A DNA stretch of 64,000 nt from Pseudomonas sp. K2I15 (lineage in GTDB: Bacteria > Pseudomonadota > Gammaproteobacteria > Pseudomonadales > Pseudomonadaceae), in contig NZ_NIXO01000015.1 in NCBI RefSeq assembly GCF_002204795.1, forward strand, positions 1-64,000, given 5' to 3'. Made by a program: the position numbers and the translations under genes. Of the stretch, positions 43,301-50,382 are shown piece by piece. Below the pieces are notes generated by a model that saw only the letters and a list, made by a program, of their open reading frames with translations, was not told the origin of the DNA and did no database searches. The first letter of the stretch is position 1; each line of letters starts with the position of its first letter.

Positions 43301-46300
43301 TGAGCGCCTGGGTGAACAACAAGACACTGGCCTGAGCTTCGGCGAGTCGCGCAACCATGACGTCACCAACTTTGCGATGGACCTGGCGGTAAACCTCGGC
43401 GAACAGTTGTCGATCGAGTATCTGTTCCTGCGCAATGCCTTCAGTGTCGAGGCGGTGGAGCAGATTCGCCGCTGCATGGAAGACACCCTTGAGGCCATGA
43501 TCGTTGCGCCGACAGCGCGACTGGGTAACCTTCAGCGCCTTGGCGCCGATCAGTGGCAGGCCTTTGAGCAGTGGAGTGCGGCGCCGAATGCCAGCTACCA
43601 GGCGCAGCTCTTGCCGGAACTGATCGCGCGCCATGCCCATTCGCGTGGAGAGGCGACGGCACTGGTGTGTGGGGGCGACTCGCTGAGCTACGGTGAGCTG
43701 GAACGTCGAGCCAATTGCCTGGCCCATCGTTTGATCGAATTGGGGGCCGGGCCGGAAGTGGTGGTCGGGGTGGCCCTGGAACGTTCCGTAGAAATGGTCG
43801 TGGCGTTGTTGGCGGTGATGAAAAGCGGCTCGGCTTATGTGCCGTTGGACATCGACTATCCGCCCGAGCGCCTGGCGTTCATGATGCAAGACTCGGCGAT
43901 GGCGCTGCTGCTGACTCATAGCCAGGTGCAGGCGCGCCTGCCAGCGGTGGAAGGCCTGGCCCAACTGGCCATCGATACGTTTGACCGCGCGGGCTACAGC
44001 GACACGCCGCCAGCCAGCGGTTTGCTGGGCGCCAATCTGGCCTACTTGATTTATACCTCGGGCTCCACAGGCCGGCCGAAAGGTGTGGCAGTGGCGCATG
44101 GGCCGATGAGCATGCATTGCCAGGCCATTGCCGGGCTGTATGACATGGATGAGCGCACCCGCGAGCTGCATTTCATGTCGTTTGCCTTCGACGGCGCTCA
44201 CGAGCGCTGGCTCAGTACGCTATTGAGCGGGGGCACGCTGGTGATCCGCGATGCCAGCCTGTGGACGCCGGAGCAGACCTTCGACGCCTTGCATCAACAC
44301 AGCATCACGATTGCCTGTTTCCCGCCGGCCTACCTCAAGCAGTTGGCCGAATACGCGGCCCATAGCCAACAGGTACCGCCACCGGTACGGGTGTATTGCT
44401 TCGGTGGCGATGCGGTGCCGGACCAGACCTTCGAACAAGTGAAAGCGGCACTGCGCCCACAGTTCTTTACCAACGGCTATGGCCCGACCGAAACCGTGGT
44501 CACGCCGATGCTCTGGAAGGTCCCGGTCGGCACCCGTTGCGAGGCCGCTTATGCGCCGATCGGGCGTGCTGTCGGCGAGCGAGCGTTGTACGTGCTGGAC
44601 GAAGACCTCAACCCGCTGCCGCCGGGGATTGCCGGTGAACTGTACATCGGGGGCCAGGGCATTGCCCGCGGCTATTACCGTCGTCCGGACCTGAGTGCCG
44701 AGCGCTTTGTGCCGGACCCTTTCGGGCCGCCGGGCGATCGTCTCTACCGCAGTGGCGACCTGGTGCGTCAGCGCGTTGATGGTGTGCTTGATTACGTCGG
44801 GCGAATTGATCACCAGATCAAGGTCCGGGGCTTTCGCATTGAACTGGGGGAAATCGAGGCGAGCCTGCGGCAACTGGACGACGTCAGCGATGCGTTGGTG
44901 ATCGCCCGTGACAGTGCATCGGGCAAGCAACTGATCGGTTATGTGGTGACGCCCGATGGCATGGCCATCGGTGATCGCCTCAAGGCGCACGTGCGCGCGC
45001 AATTGCCGGATTACATGGTGCCCACCCAGATCATCTGCATGGTGGCGCTGCCTGTGACGCCCAACGGCAAGCTGGATCGCCAGGCCTTGCCGGAACCTGA
45101 ATTCAAGGGCAGCGAGTATGTCCCCGGCCGTACTCGTGACGAGCAACTACTGGCGCAGGTCTGGGCTGATGTGTTGCAAGTGGAGCGCGTGGGTATCACC
45201 GACAACTTCTTCGAGCTGGGCGGTGACTCGATCCTCAGCCTGCAGGTCGTGTCGCGGGTACGCAACCACCCTGAACTGAAGATGGACCTCAAGCTGCGGG
45301 ACCTGATGCGCGGGCAGACCATCGAGGCGATTTTCGAGCAGCGCTCCAGCAGCGGCGCCACGGTGATCGATGACGTGTCGCAGGTGGCCGCCGAGGGCCA
45401 GTTCAACCTGATTCCGATCCAGCAGTGGCTGTTCGACCAGCGTATGAGCGAGCCGCATCATTACAACCAGGCATTGATGCTGCGTGCACGCCAGGCGCTG
45501 AATCTGCCGGCGCTGGAGCTGGCATTGCGCTGCATGTTGAAGCAGCACGACGCCCTGCGCTTGCGCTTTCGTGAGGTGGGCGCACGCCATTACCAGCATT
45601 ACCAGCCACTTGAGGAAATGCAGGCGCAATGGGCCACTGAGCCCTTGTTATGGCAACACACCGTGGCCGATGAGGCTGAGCTTGAACTGTATGCCGAACA
45701 GGTACAGCGCAGCCTGGACTTGCAAGACGGGCCGGTGTGGCGTACCGCTCATGTGACGTTGGGCGATGGCCAGGTCCGGGTATTGATGGTGATCCATCAT
45801 TTGGTGATCGACACTGTTTCCTGGCGTTTGCTGCTGCAGGATTTGCAGGTCGCTTATGAGGCTTACAGCAATGGCCAGGCGCCGGCCCTGCCGATTCGCA
45901 CCAGCAGCTACCGGGCCTGGGCCGAGGGTTTGCAAGCGTACGCGGCGAATTATCCGGCGCAGGAGCAAGCCTGGTGGCTTGAGCAGATCGACCAGCCGGG
46001 CAGTGAGCTGCCGTGCGACAACCCGCGTGGCAAGAACCAGGTGCAGTACCAATCGGTCGCGCTGATGGGCCTGTCGCAGGAGCACACCCAGCAGTTACTC
46101 AAACAGGTGCCTGCGGTCTACCAGACGCAGATCAATGATGTGTTGCTCGCGGCGTTGAGCCGGGTGTTGTGCCGCTGGAGCGGGCAGCCTTCGGTACTGA
46201 TCCAGCTCGAAGGCCATGGCCGCGAAGACCTGGTCAAGGACATCGACCTGAGCCGCAGCCTGGGATGGTTTACCAGTATGTTCCCGGTGCGCCTGGCACC

Positions 46301-46721
46301 CGGTGCCGGGGCTGATATCGGGGCCTCGGTGCGTGCAGTGCAGCGGCAATTGGCGGGCGTACCGAACAAAGGCCTGGGCTATGGAATACTGCGTCACATG
46401 AGCGGTGGGCAAATGGCCGATACCTTGCGCCTTGCACCGCAGGCGCGTGTCACCTTCAACTACCTGGGGCAGTTCGACCAGAGCTTCGATGACAAGGCGA
46501 TGTTGGTGCCGGCTCAGGAGAGCTATGGCAGTTGCTACAGCCCGCAGGCGGCGCTGGGCAATTGGCTGGAAGTGGTGGGGCAGGTGTATGACGGACGCCT
46601 GGCGATGCGCTGTATCTTCAGCACGCGCCGCTACCGTGCCGAAACCGTTGAACAGTTGATGCGTGAGTACCAGGCCGAACTGGAGGCGCTGATCGAGCAT
46701 TGCGTGGCACAAGCGGCTTAA
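34392..46721 (+). CDS. pvdD: Terminal pyoverdine NRPS, modules 7-9 (Gly, D-Ser, D-OHOrn), no thioesterase
   Basis: Encodes 4109 residues; its ATG shares the last base of the pvdJ stop (TGATG), with GAGGAGG at 34381-34387 as a strong ribosome site. Domain order is C-A-T-C-A-T-E-C-A-T-E. Condensation motifs are at 179 (HHIVSDG), 1237 (HHIVSDA, Ala replacing Gly) and 2756; E motifs are at 2287 (HHLVMDG) and 3802 (HHLVIDT, Thr replacing Gly). Carrier serines are Ser1052, Ser2109 and Ser3613. Pocket codes are DILQLGLVWK (glycine), DVWHVSLIDK (serine) and DGECCGGVTK (hydroxyornithine-type). The protein stops right after the last E domain; no thioesterase or reductase follows. By position it corresponds to PvdD of PAO1, which I recall as ending in a thioesterase. 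Release may be by lactamisation of the terminal hydroxyornithine or by a separate enzyme. Confidence 0.9.
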   Translation: MDTAVAQRIARRFITLPLEKRRLYLQKMLEEDVSPANLPIPPVSAEFDTLSLSFAQERQWFLWQLDPQSAAYHMPTALRLRGPLDIAALQQSFSALVARHESLRTTFVTHGEQVVQHVQEAAPVHLHVQPLAQVPDEAQLRHLIEDETRRLFDLQQGPLLRTCLLQLAADDHVLIVTLHHIVSDGWSMQVMVEELVKGYAAFSRGLSLELPALPIQYSDYAIWQRHWMEAGERERQLQYWTAQLGGEQPVLELPTDVARPAVMSYRGARLELNIDAALVAGLKQMAQREGVSLFMILLASYQALLHRYSGQNDIRVGVPTANRNRVETEGLIGFFVNTQVLKSEVDSQGSFSALLQQVKQAALDAQAHQDLPFEQLVEALQPQRNLSHSPLFQVMFNHQTQGPTGEGPVGELKVEGLRWDTHSAQFDLTLETMERPEGLSAALIYATDLFGVDTVARMAGHWQNLLQAIVANPAHSIGELPLLDAVQRQVQLQDCAPPPVAMPQAGYVHRLFEAQVARSPDAPALVVDGLRLSYGQLNSRANQLAVELQRHGVSAGVLVGIAVERSPHMLIGLLAILKAAGAYLPLDPAFPQDRLAYMIEDSGIDLLLTQHSLLSQIPVPDTVKTLVLDQPGDWLDGHPGDDLPTRLDPEHLAYAIYTSGSTGQPKGVMVRHAALTNFVASMARVPGMTAQDRALSLTTFSFDIFGLEIYVPLMVGACIVLTGQEVAQDPYAVLALIEAEQVNVVQATPSTWRMLLDNEQAQVLQGCKCLCGGEALPQELAVRMLGLGGEVWNLYGPTETTVWSALHRLGPQAAQPWLGGPIDNTSLYIVGADLMPVPYGVAGELLIGGDGLARGYFQRPALTAERFVPHPFSSAGERLYRTGDLARQRPDGILEYLGRIDHQVKIRGFRIELGEIEARLLEQDAVREAAVLAQDAPGGQALVAYVVPSAEWQNLDADGQCRLRDSLNARLNVNLPDYMVPAHMVLLPRFPLTPNGKLDRKQLPKPDASQWQKTYVAAQTPVQQAVAAIWAEVLNVPRVGLSDNFFELGGHSLLATQVVSRIRQQLYVQVPLRLLFAHNSLQAFVEAMAPASSTPELAIPRLARDQSLALSYAQQRQWFLWQLEPASSAYHIPAALRLRGHLDQAALQQCFDALVARHESLRTRFVLENERPVQRIDAPVPVAIAVESAAAELDANSLRGLIEAETRQLFDLQRGPLLRVKLLQLGAEDHVLILTQHHIVSDAWSMRVMIDELMQLYRGFSQGQPAELAALPIQYADYAHWQRQWLAAGEQQRQLGYWTEQLGGEQPVLELPTDHPRPAQQSYRGARLPITLEPSLAESLKRLAQQQNTTLFMLLLAGFQTLLHRYSGQQDIRVGVPIANRNRLETEGMLGFFVNTQVLRADIEGHLRFDQLLHQVKQRVLGAQAHQDLPFEQLVELLAPARNLSHTPLFQAMFNHASDARREVIDLPGLSLEQLTWDSGSAQFDLSLDTFEYSEGISAALSYASDLFEPATVVRLGEHWLNLLRAIVANPTQRIAELPMLDAVQRRMMVQDWNRTFAHFPNHQPVQHLIEAQVERAPHAVALVFEGQSLTYAQLNARANQLAHALIARGVGPDVLVGIALHRSVEMVVGLLAILKAGGAYVPLDPEYPPERLAYMIDDSGIEWLLTQQALVATLPLPERVRTLILDGGDDWLAGEAQSNPESRAVAHNLAYVIYTSGSTGKPKGAGNSHGALTNRLCWMQQAYALHADDRVLQKTPFSFDVSVWEFFWPLMTGVRLVVASPGDHRDPQKLVRLIEREGITTLHFVPSMLQAFVLDANVSRCTSLTRIVCSGEALPVDAQQQVFAKLPGAGLFNLYGPTEAAIDVTHWTCRDEGRDAVPIGEPIANLMTYILDAELNPVPIGVNGELYLSGQGLARGYHRRPELTAERFVASPFVAGERLYRTGDLARYRADGVIDYIGRIDHQVKIRGFRIELGEIEARLLEHEAVREAVVVAQDSRNGKALSGYVVTQPDAATDWPALREALAAHLRQALPEHMVPTHLTPLKKMPLSPNGKLDRKALPVPDLVEVQQDFVAPANAVESALVEIWQAVLGVARVGTTDNFFALGGDSINSIQVVSRARQQGIGLTPKDLFLHQNIQALARAATADQAGTIDQGPVSGDSHLVPMQHWFFASDMAHRDHWNQSLMLTPREPLDVACLQQALEHVVAHHDALRLRFLQSGEGTWQAGHEAVGAQPVDLWQRQAENADEIIAIANQAQRSLDLQHGPLLRCSLIAVQDGSSRLHLAIHHLVMDGVSWRVLLEDLQTAYRQLTANQPVVLPAKSTAFKAWADQLQGYAHSEGLARELSYWTRQLAHTLPELPRARPEGSQASVHGHSVNTRLDTEQTRRLLKQAPSAYRTQVNDLLLSALAQVICQWTAQPACLVQLEGHGREELFGGVDLSRTLGWFTSLFPVVLTPSAHAADTIKGIKEQLRAVPNKGLGYGVLRYLGAEDVRSHLAKLAQARITFNYLGQFDQSFDEQALFTPSEEGSGAGHADDVALGNWLTIDGRVFNGQLSLDWTFSRDVFDEATVQQLADAYGVALRALIEHCCGEEHQGLTPSDFPLARLTQAHLDGLPVPVAQVQDVYPLSPMQEGMLFHTLADDSSGLYINQISLPVRGLDTERFTAAWQSVVEREDILRTSFHWQDGLSAPVQIVHRQAELPLLIEDWRGQDISEQAIGERATADYLQGFDLARAPLQRVLLLRLEDDRYQMIWTCHHILMDGWSSSRLFGEVLQFYAHGHVPGRNGRYREFIEWLQRQDQGALEGFWRSRLATLEQATSLNQAMFPRHVEDLPGHQALYSRWDAAQTARLQQACRALQITPNTLIQGAWLLLLQRFTGQNTVVFGATVAGRPAGLVNADNILGLFINTLPVIQTLEPAQPLDQWLQQLQACNMDIREHAHAPLADIQRWSGLGGQGLFDSIIVFENYPIDERLGEQQDTGLSFGESRNHDVTNFAMDLAVNLGEQLSIEYLFLRNAFSVEAVEQIRRCMEDTLEAMIVAPTARLGNLQRLGADQWQAFEQWSAAPNASYQAQLLPELIARHAHSRGEATALVCGGDSLSYGELERRANCLAHRLIELGAGPEVVVGVALERSVEMVVALLAVMKSGSAYVPLDIDYPPERLAFMMQDSAMALLLTHSQVQARLPAVEGLAQLAIDTFDRAGYSDTPPASGLLGANLAYLIYTSGSTGRPKGVAVAHGPMSMHCQAIAGLYDMDERTRELHFMSFAFDGAHERWLSTLLSGGTLVIRDASLWTPEQTFDALHQHSITIACFPPAYLKQLAEYAAHSQQVPPPVRVYCFGGDAVPDQTFEQVKAALRPQFFTNGYGPTETVVTPMLWKVPVGTRCEAAYAPIGRAVGERALYVLDEDLNPLPPGIAGELYIGGQGIARGYYRRPDLSAERFVPDPFGPPGDRLYRSGDLVRQRVDGVLDYVGRIDHQIKVRGFRIELGEIEASLRQLDDVSDALVIARDSASGKQLIGYVVTPDGMAIGDRLKAHVRAQLPDYMVPTQIICMVALPVTPNGKLDRQALPEPEFKGSEYVPGRTRDEQLLAQVWADVLQVERVGITDNFFELGGDSILSLQVVSRVRNHPELKMDLKLRDLMRGQTIEAIFEQRSSSGATVIDDVSQVAAEGQFNLIPIQQWLFDQRMSEPHHYNQALMLRARQALNLPALELALRCMLKQHDALRLRFREVGARHYQHYQPLEEMQAQWATEPLLWQHTVADEAELELYAEQVQRSLDLQDGPVWRTAHVTLGDGQVRVLMVIHHLVIDTVSWRLLLQDLQVAYEAYSNGQAPALPIRTSSYRAWAEGLQAYAANYPAQEQAWWLEQIDQPGSELPCDNPRGKNQVQYQSVALMGLSQEHTQQLLKQVPAVYQTQINDVLLAALSRVLCRWSGQPSVLIQLEGHGREDLVKDIDLSRSLGWFTSMFPVRLAPGAGADIGASVRAVQRQLAGVPNKGLGYGILRHMSGGQMADTLRLAPQARVTFNYLGQFDQSFDDKAMLVPAQESYGSCYSPQAALGNWLEVVGQVYDGRLAMRCIFSTRRYRAETVEQLMREYQAELEALIEHCVAQAA

Positions 46722-46748
46722 GGATTGAGGCCGATCCAACGTTATACA

Positions 46749-46773
46749 AAGAGGGGCCCTTGCGGCTCCTCTT
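46749..46773 (+). terminator. Hairpin after the NRPS operon
   Basis: AAGAGGGGCC (46749-46758) pairs with GGCTCCTCTT (46764-46773) around a 5-nt loop, with one G-T type mismatch. It begins 27 bp after the pvdD stop. There is only a short T run afterwards, so it may attenuate rather than stop read-through into the hydrolase gene. Confidence 0.6.
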
Positions 46774-46805
46774 TCGTCTGTGGCTTTTTCATAAGGAAAC
46801 CTGCG

Positions 46806-47768
46806 ATGTCCTTGCATCCGGAACTCAATGCCTTCCTCGACCTGGCGCAAGAAAGCCAGGCGGACGGCCCTGGGCCGTTTCACCTGTCAACGCCTGCCCA
46901 GGCCCGTGAGGCGTTCGAGCGCACCACCGCGCAACTGCGCTGGGAGGCACCTGCGCAGGTGCGCTGTAGCGCCATCGAATTCACGGCACGCGATGGCTCG
47001 ACGCTGGCGTTGCGTGTGTACCGTCCTGCTGCCGTTTCGGCGCAGAGCCTGCCGGTACTCGTGTACTTTCATGGCGGTGGCTATGTGGTCGGCAGCCTGG
47101 AGTCTCATGACGGGGTGTGCCGCGAGTTCTGCGCCAGAACCCCGTGTGCGGTGGTTTCAGTGGGTTATCGACTGGCACCGGAGCACAGGTTCCCGACGCC
47201 GCTGAACGATGGCGCCGATGCCCTGGCCTGGCTGGCCGATAACGCCGCAGGCGAAGGCCTGGACATCACCCGCGTGGCTTTCGGTGGCGACAGTGTGGGG
47301 GCCACACTGGCGACGGTACTGGCGTTGCAGTCGGTGCTTGAGCCCGCGACACTGGCAATCAAACCCTGCTGGCAACTGCTGTGCTATCCGGTGACGGACG
47401 CTTCCACCAATAGCCCGTCGACCGAGTTGTTCGGCGAGGGGTATCTGCTGGAGAGCGAGACACTTGAATGGTTCTACCGGCATTACGCCCGGGAGGCGGC
47501 GGATCGTCTTGACTGGCGCTTCTCGCCATTGCTGGCGCCGGGTTACCAGGGAATGCCACCGGCGTTGATTGCGTTGGCCGGTCATGACCCGCTGCTGGAT
47601 GAAGGCCGTGCCTACGCCCGACGTTTGCAGGATCAGGGGGTGGCGGTGGAGGTGATCGAGTACGCCGGGTTGATTCACGACTTCCTGCGCTTGCAGAGCG
47701 TGGTGCCGGATATCGACGGGGTGTACGGTCAATTGACCCAGGCATTGCGAACCGCGCTGACAGCTTGA
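46806..47768 (+). CDS. HSL-family alpha/beta hydrolase in the pyoverdine locus
   Basis: Encodes 320 residues. The catalytic set of the hormone-sensitive-lipase family is complete: oxyanion motif HGGG at 89-92, nucleophile Ser163 in GDSVG, acid Asp261 in HDPLLDE, and His291 in LIHDF. There is no signal peptide, so it is cytoplasmic. AAGGAA at 46793-46798 precedes the ATG by 7 nt; upstream in-frame codons would run through the terminator hairpin and are rejected. It lies 84 bp after the last synthetase, in the same direction, and converges on fpvA. I recall a lipase/esterase gene in the same place in P. putida KT2440. A role as separate thioesterase or editing enzyme for the synthetase is attractive because the synthetase lacks one, but this is inference. 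Confidence 0.85.
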   Translation: MSLHPELNAFLDLAQESQADGPGPFHLSTPAQAREAFERTTAQLRWEAPAQVRCSAIEFTARDGSTLALRVYRPAAVSAQSLPVLVYFHGGGYVVGSLESHDGVCREFCARTPCAVVSVGYRLAPEHRFPTPLNDGADALAWLADNAAGEGLDITRVAFGGDSVGATLATVLALQSVLEPATLAIKPCWQLLCYPVTDASTNSPSTELFGEGYLLESETLEWFYRHYAREAADRLDWRFSPLLAPGYQGMPPALIALAGHDPLLDEGRAYARRLQDQGVAVEVIEYAGLIHDFLRLQSVVPDIDGVYGQLTQALRTALTA

Positions 47769-47778
47769 GAGCAGGCAC

Positions 47779-47807
47779 AAAAAAACCGGGCCAGGCCCGG
47801 TTTTTTT
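47779..47807. terminator. Bidirectional rho-independent terminator
   Basis: A perfect 7-bp GC stem, CCGGGCC and GGCCCGG around a single A, is flanked by seven A on the left and seven T on the right. It sits between the convergent hydrolase and fpvA genes and should stop transcription from both sides. Confidence 0.92.
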
Positions 47808-47818
47808 GTGGGTGCTGC

Positions 47819-50284
47819 TTAGAAGTTGTACGTCACGTCAACCGAGGCGACACGCTCCTGGCCGTAGTAGCAGCCGAACGAATAGTTGCAGTGGGACACG
47901 TACTCGCGGTTAAACACGTTTTGCACGTTCAGGCTGGTCTCCACGCCGCGCAGGCTTGGCGATACTTTGCTCAGGTCGTAGCTGACGGTGGTGTCATAGA
48001 CCACGAAGCCCGGGATCTCGAACGAGTTGGCTGCGTCACCCGGCTTGGGGCCGGTGTAGCGGGCGCCGGCACCGAAGGTCAGGCCATTGAGCACGGCTTG
48101 GGTGAAGTGGTAGTCAACCCACAGCGAGGCTGAAACCGGCGCTTGTTGCTCGGTGCGGTTGCCGGTGTTGCCGTAGTTGTTCTTGATGTAGAACGCATCC
48201 AAGTAGGAAGCGGCGGCCAGTACGTCGACGTTGGCAATCGACGATTTGACTTCCAGTTCAACACCACGGGAGCGCACCTGGCCCTGCTGGACCGAGTACT
48301 GTGTGTATTCGTTATCCTGGCTCAGCACGTTTTTCTGTTTGATCTGGTACACGGAAGCGGTGATCAGGGTCTTCTCGAACGGCTGGTATTTCACACCCAC
48401 TTCGTACTGTTCGCCTTCGGTCGGCGCGAAGGCCTTGCCACCACGCTCGGGCGCGGTGGTGCCGACGGTCGGCAGGAAGGATTCGGAGTAGCTGACGTAT
48501 GGCGCCAGTCCGAAGTCGGTGACATAGGTCAGGCCGACACGGCCAGTGAACTTGTTGTCACGCTGTTCGGTGATGGAGTTTGCAATCAGGTCCTTGTTTT
48601 CCACTTCGGCCCAGTCCTGGCGGCCACCAACGGTCAGGATCCACTTGTCCAGTTTGATCTGGTCCTGCAGGTAGACGCCGGTCTGGCGCACGGTGTTGTC
48701 CCACTTGGTGGTTTTCTCTGGGGTCACGCTGCTGGTGTCGTAGTTGTTGTTTTCGCCGTAGAGGTTGATCGGCAGCACGTTGTAGGAGTTGTAGCCGGTG
48801 TATTTGCGGTTGAAGTTGCGATAGTCCAGGCCGACCAGAGTGGTGTGCTCAAGCGCGCCGGTGTTGAATTTGTATTCCAGGTTGTTATCGATGGTGTAAG
48901 CGGTGTTGTGCTGGCGCCAGTCGAGTTTGACGCGATTGGCCTGGGTCTGGTCGACCGCGCCGGTGACTGCGTCGGTGACGAAGCTGCGCAGGTAGAAGCC
49001 TTTGTAGTCGTCGCGCACGTCGGTGTAGCGGGCGGTGGAGCGACCTTTCAGGTTGTCGCTGAAGCTGTGGGTCAAATCGTAGCCCAGGATGAACTGGTCA
49101 CGTTTGTAGTCGTTGTATTTCGAGTCGCCGGAGAAGAAATTGCGGTCGATGCGCTTGCCGTTGGGGCCACGCTCCAGAGAGCCGATCATCGGCAGCGCCT
49201 GATAGTCTTCCAGCCCCCGGTCCCGCTGGATTTGCGCCAGTACGGTCAGGGAGGTGTCGTCGTTCGGGGCCCAGGTCAGGCTTGGCGCCAGCAGCATGCG
49301 TTCACTGTGGGTGTGATCGACCTGCTGGTTGCCTTTCTTCGCGACGCCGACGATGCGATAGCTGAACTCTTTCTGCTCGTCGAGCGGGCCGCTGGTGTCG
49401 AATGCGCCGTTGACCCGGTTGTAGCTGCCGGCACCGATCTTGACTTCAGTGCGTTGTTCCGTGGTCGGTCGCTTGGAGACCATGTTGATCAGGCCACCTG
49501 GCTGGTTCTGGCCAAAGAGCACCGACGACGGGCCTTTGAGCACTTCGATGCGCTCCAGGGTGTACGGGTCTATCTGCGGAGCGCCGCCCAGGCTGCCGGC
49601 ATAGGGCAGGTAAGCGCCGTCCAGGTACAACTGGGTAGGGGCGAAGCCACGGCTGGTGATTTCGTCAGCGATCGCGTTGCGGTCGGTGAAGCCGCCAGTG
49701 TTCAGGCCGGGCGTGTAGCGCAAGGCTTGGGTCAAGTTCAGTGCGCCCTGGGTCTCGATCTGTTTGGCGGTGACCACGTTGATGGTTTGCGGGATTTCCA
49801 GGATGGGCGTATCAGTCTTGGTGCCGGTGGCGCTGCGGGTGGCGACGTAACCGTCCACGGGGCCGTAGGCCGATTCAACAGCCCGGCCGCTGATAGTAGT
49901 GGCACCCAGTTCCAGCGAGTCGCCCGTTGCCCTGGCACGTACGGTGACGGTGTTGTCTTGAACAGTGAACACTGCGCCGGTCCCCACCAGCATCAGCGAT
50001 AACGCCTGTTCAGACGAAAACCGGCCGCTCACCGGTTGGCTGCGCTGGCCCTTTACATCATCGGCGCTGTACAGCACTTGCATGTTCGACTGGGTGCCCA
50101 GTGCCTGCAGTGCGCTTGCCAGCGATTGTGCCGGGATATTGAAGCTGATCTCCTGGGCCTGAACCTGCGCACTGAACGGCAACGCCAGCGCCATGCTGAA
50201 CGCGGTGGCGCTGAAGCCCGGCTGCAGCATACGACGCATGAACAAGGCCTTGGTAAAACGTGGAATCCCCGCAATTGCTGACAT
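47819..50284 (-). CDS. fpvA: Ferripyoverdine TonB-dependent receptor with signalling domain
   Basis: Encodes ~821 residues. After a long signal peptide (cleavage near QVQAQE) come the N-terminal STN signalling domain (SFNIPAQSLASALQALG, about residues 45-115), the plug domain (IPQTINVVTAKQIETQG; LKGPSSVLFGQNQPGGLINMVSKRP) and a 22-strand beta-barrel ending in aromatic Phe. It imports the iron-pyoverdine complex using TonB energy and signals through an anti-sigma factor to FpvI and PvdS. A GTG at 50293 is in frame, but ATG 50284 has AAGAG 8 nt upstream. A Fur-like site lies about 80 bp upstream. The gene is adjacent to pvdE and 51 bp from the hydrolase stop. The barrel should be specific for this strain's own pyoverdine. 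Confidence 0.95.
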   Translation of the reverse strand: MSAIAGIPRFTKALFMRRMLQPGFSATAFSMALALPFSAQVQAQEISFNIPAQSLASALQALGTQSNMQVLYSADDVKGQRSQPVSGRFSSEQALSLMLVGTGAVFTVQDNTVTVRARATGDSLELGATTISGRAVESAYGPVDGYVATRSATGTKTDTPILEIPQTINVVTAKQIETQGALNLTQALRYTPGLNTGGFTDRNAIADEITSRGFAPTQLYLDGAYLPYAGSLGGAPQIDPYTLERIEVLKGPSSVLFGQNQPGGLINMVSKRPTTEQRTEVKIGAGSYNRVNGAFDTSGPLDEQKEFSYRIVGVAKKGNQQVDHTHSERMLLAPSLTWAPNDDTSLTVLAQIQRDRGLEDYQALPMIGSLERGPNGKRIDRNFFSGDSKYNDYKRDQFILGYDLTHSFSDNLKGRSTARYTDVRDDYKGFYLRSFVTDAVTGAVDQTQANRVKLDWRQHNTAYTIDNNLEYKFNTGALEHTTLVGLDYRNFNRKYTGYNSYNVLPINLYGENNNYDTSSVTPEKTTKWDNTVRQTGVYLQDQIKLDKWILTVGGRQDWAEVENKDLIANSITEQRDNKFTGRVGLTYVTDFGLAPYVSYSESFLPTVGTTAPERGGKAFAPTEGEQYEVGVKYQPFEKTLITASVYQIKQKNVLSQDNEYTQYSVQQGQVRSRGVELEVKSSIANVDVLAAASYLDAFYIKNNYGNTGNRTEQQAPVSASLWVDYHFTQAVLNGLTFGAGARYTGPKPGDAANSFEIPGFVVYDTTVSYDLSKVSPSLRGVETSLNVQNVFNREYVSHCNYSFGCYYGQERVASVDVTYNF

Positions 50285-50363
50285 TGTGCTCACTCTTACT
50301 GGTTTTAATGGTTGCGTAGTTGTTATCGATTCTTAGTTAGACGCACGAGGCTGCAAAAACCAG

Positions 50364-50382
50364 AATGAGAATCGAACTTATT
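50364..50382 (-). promoter_or_regulatory. Fur-box-like site upstream of fpvA
   Basis: The plus strand begins AATGAGAATCG and ends TTATT; I count about 13-14 of 19 positions matching a typical Pseudomonas Fur box (AATGAGAATCATTATCATT). It lies in the 97-bp pvdE-fpvA gap and fits direct iron control of fpvA. A position-weight scan would settle it. Confidence 0.55.

Noticed and set aside
48143-50002. A 619-codon plus-strand open frame opposite fpvA
   Set aside because: Val/Gly-rich shadow with no ribosome site; fpvA on the minus strand has complete receptor domains and a Fur-like control site.
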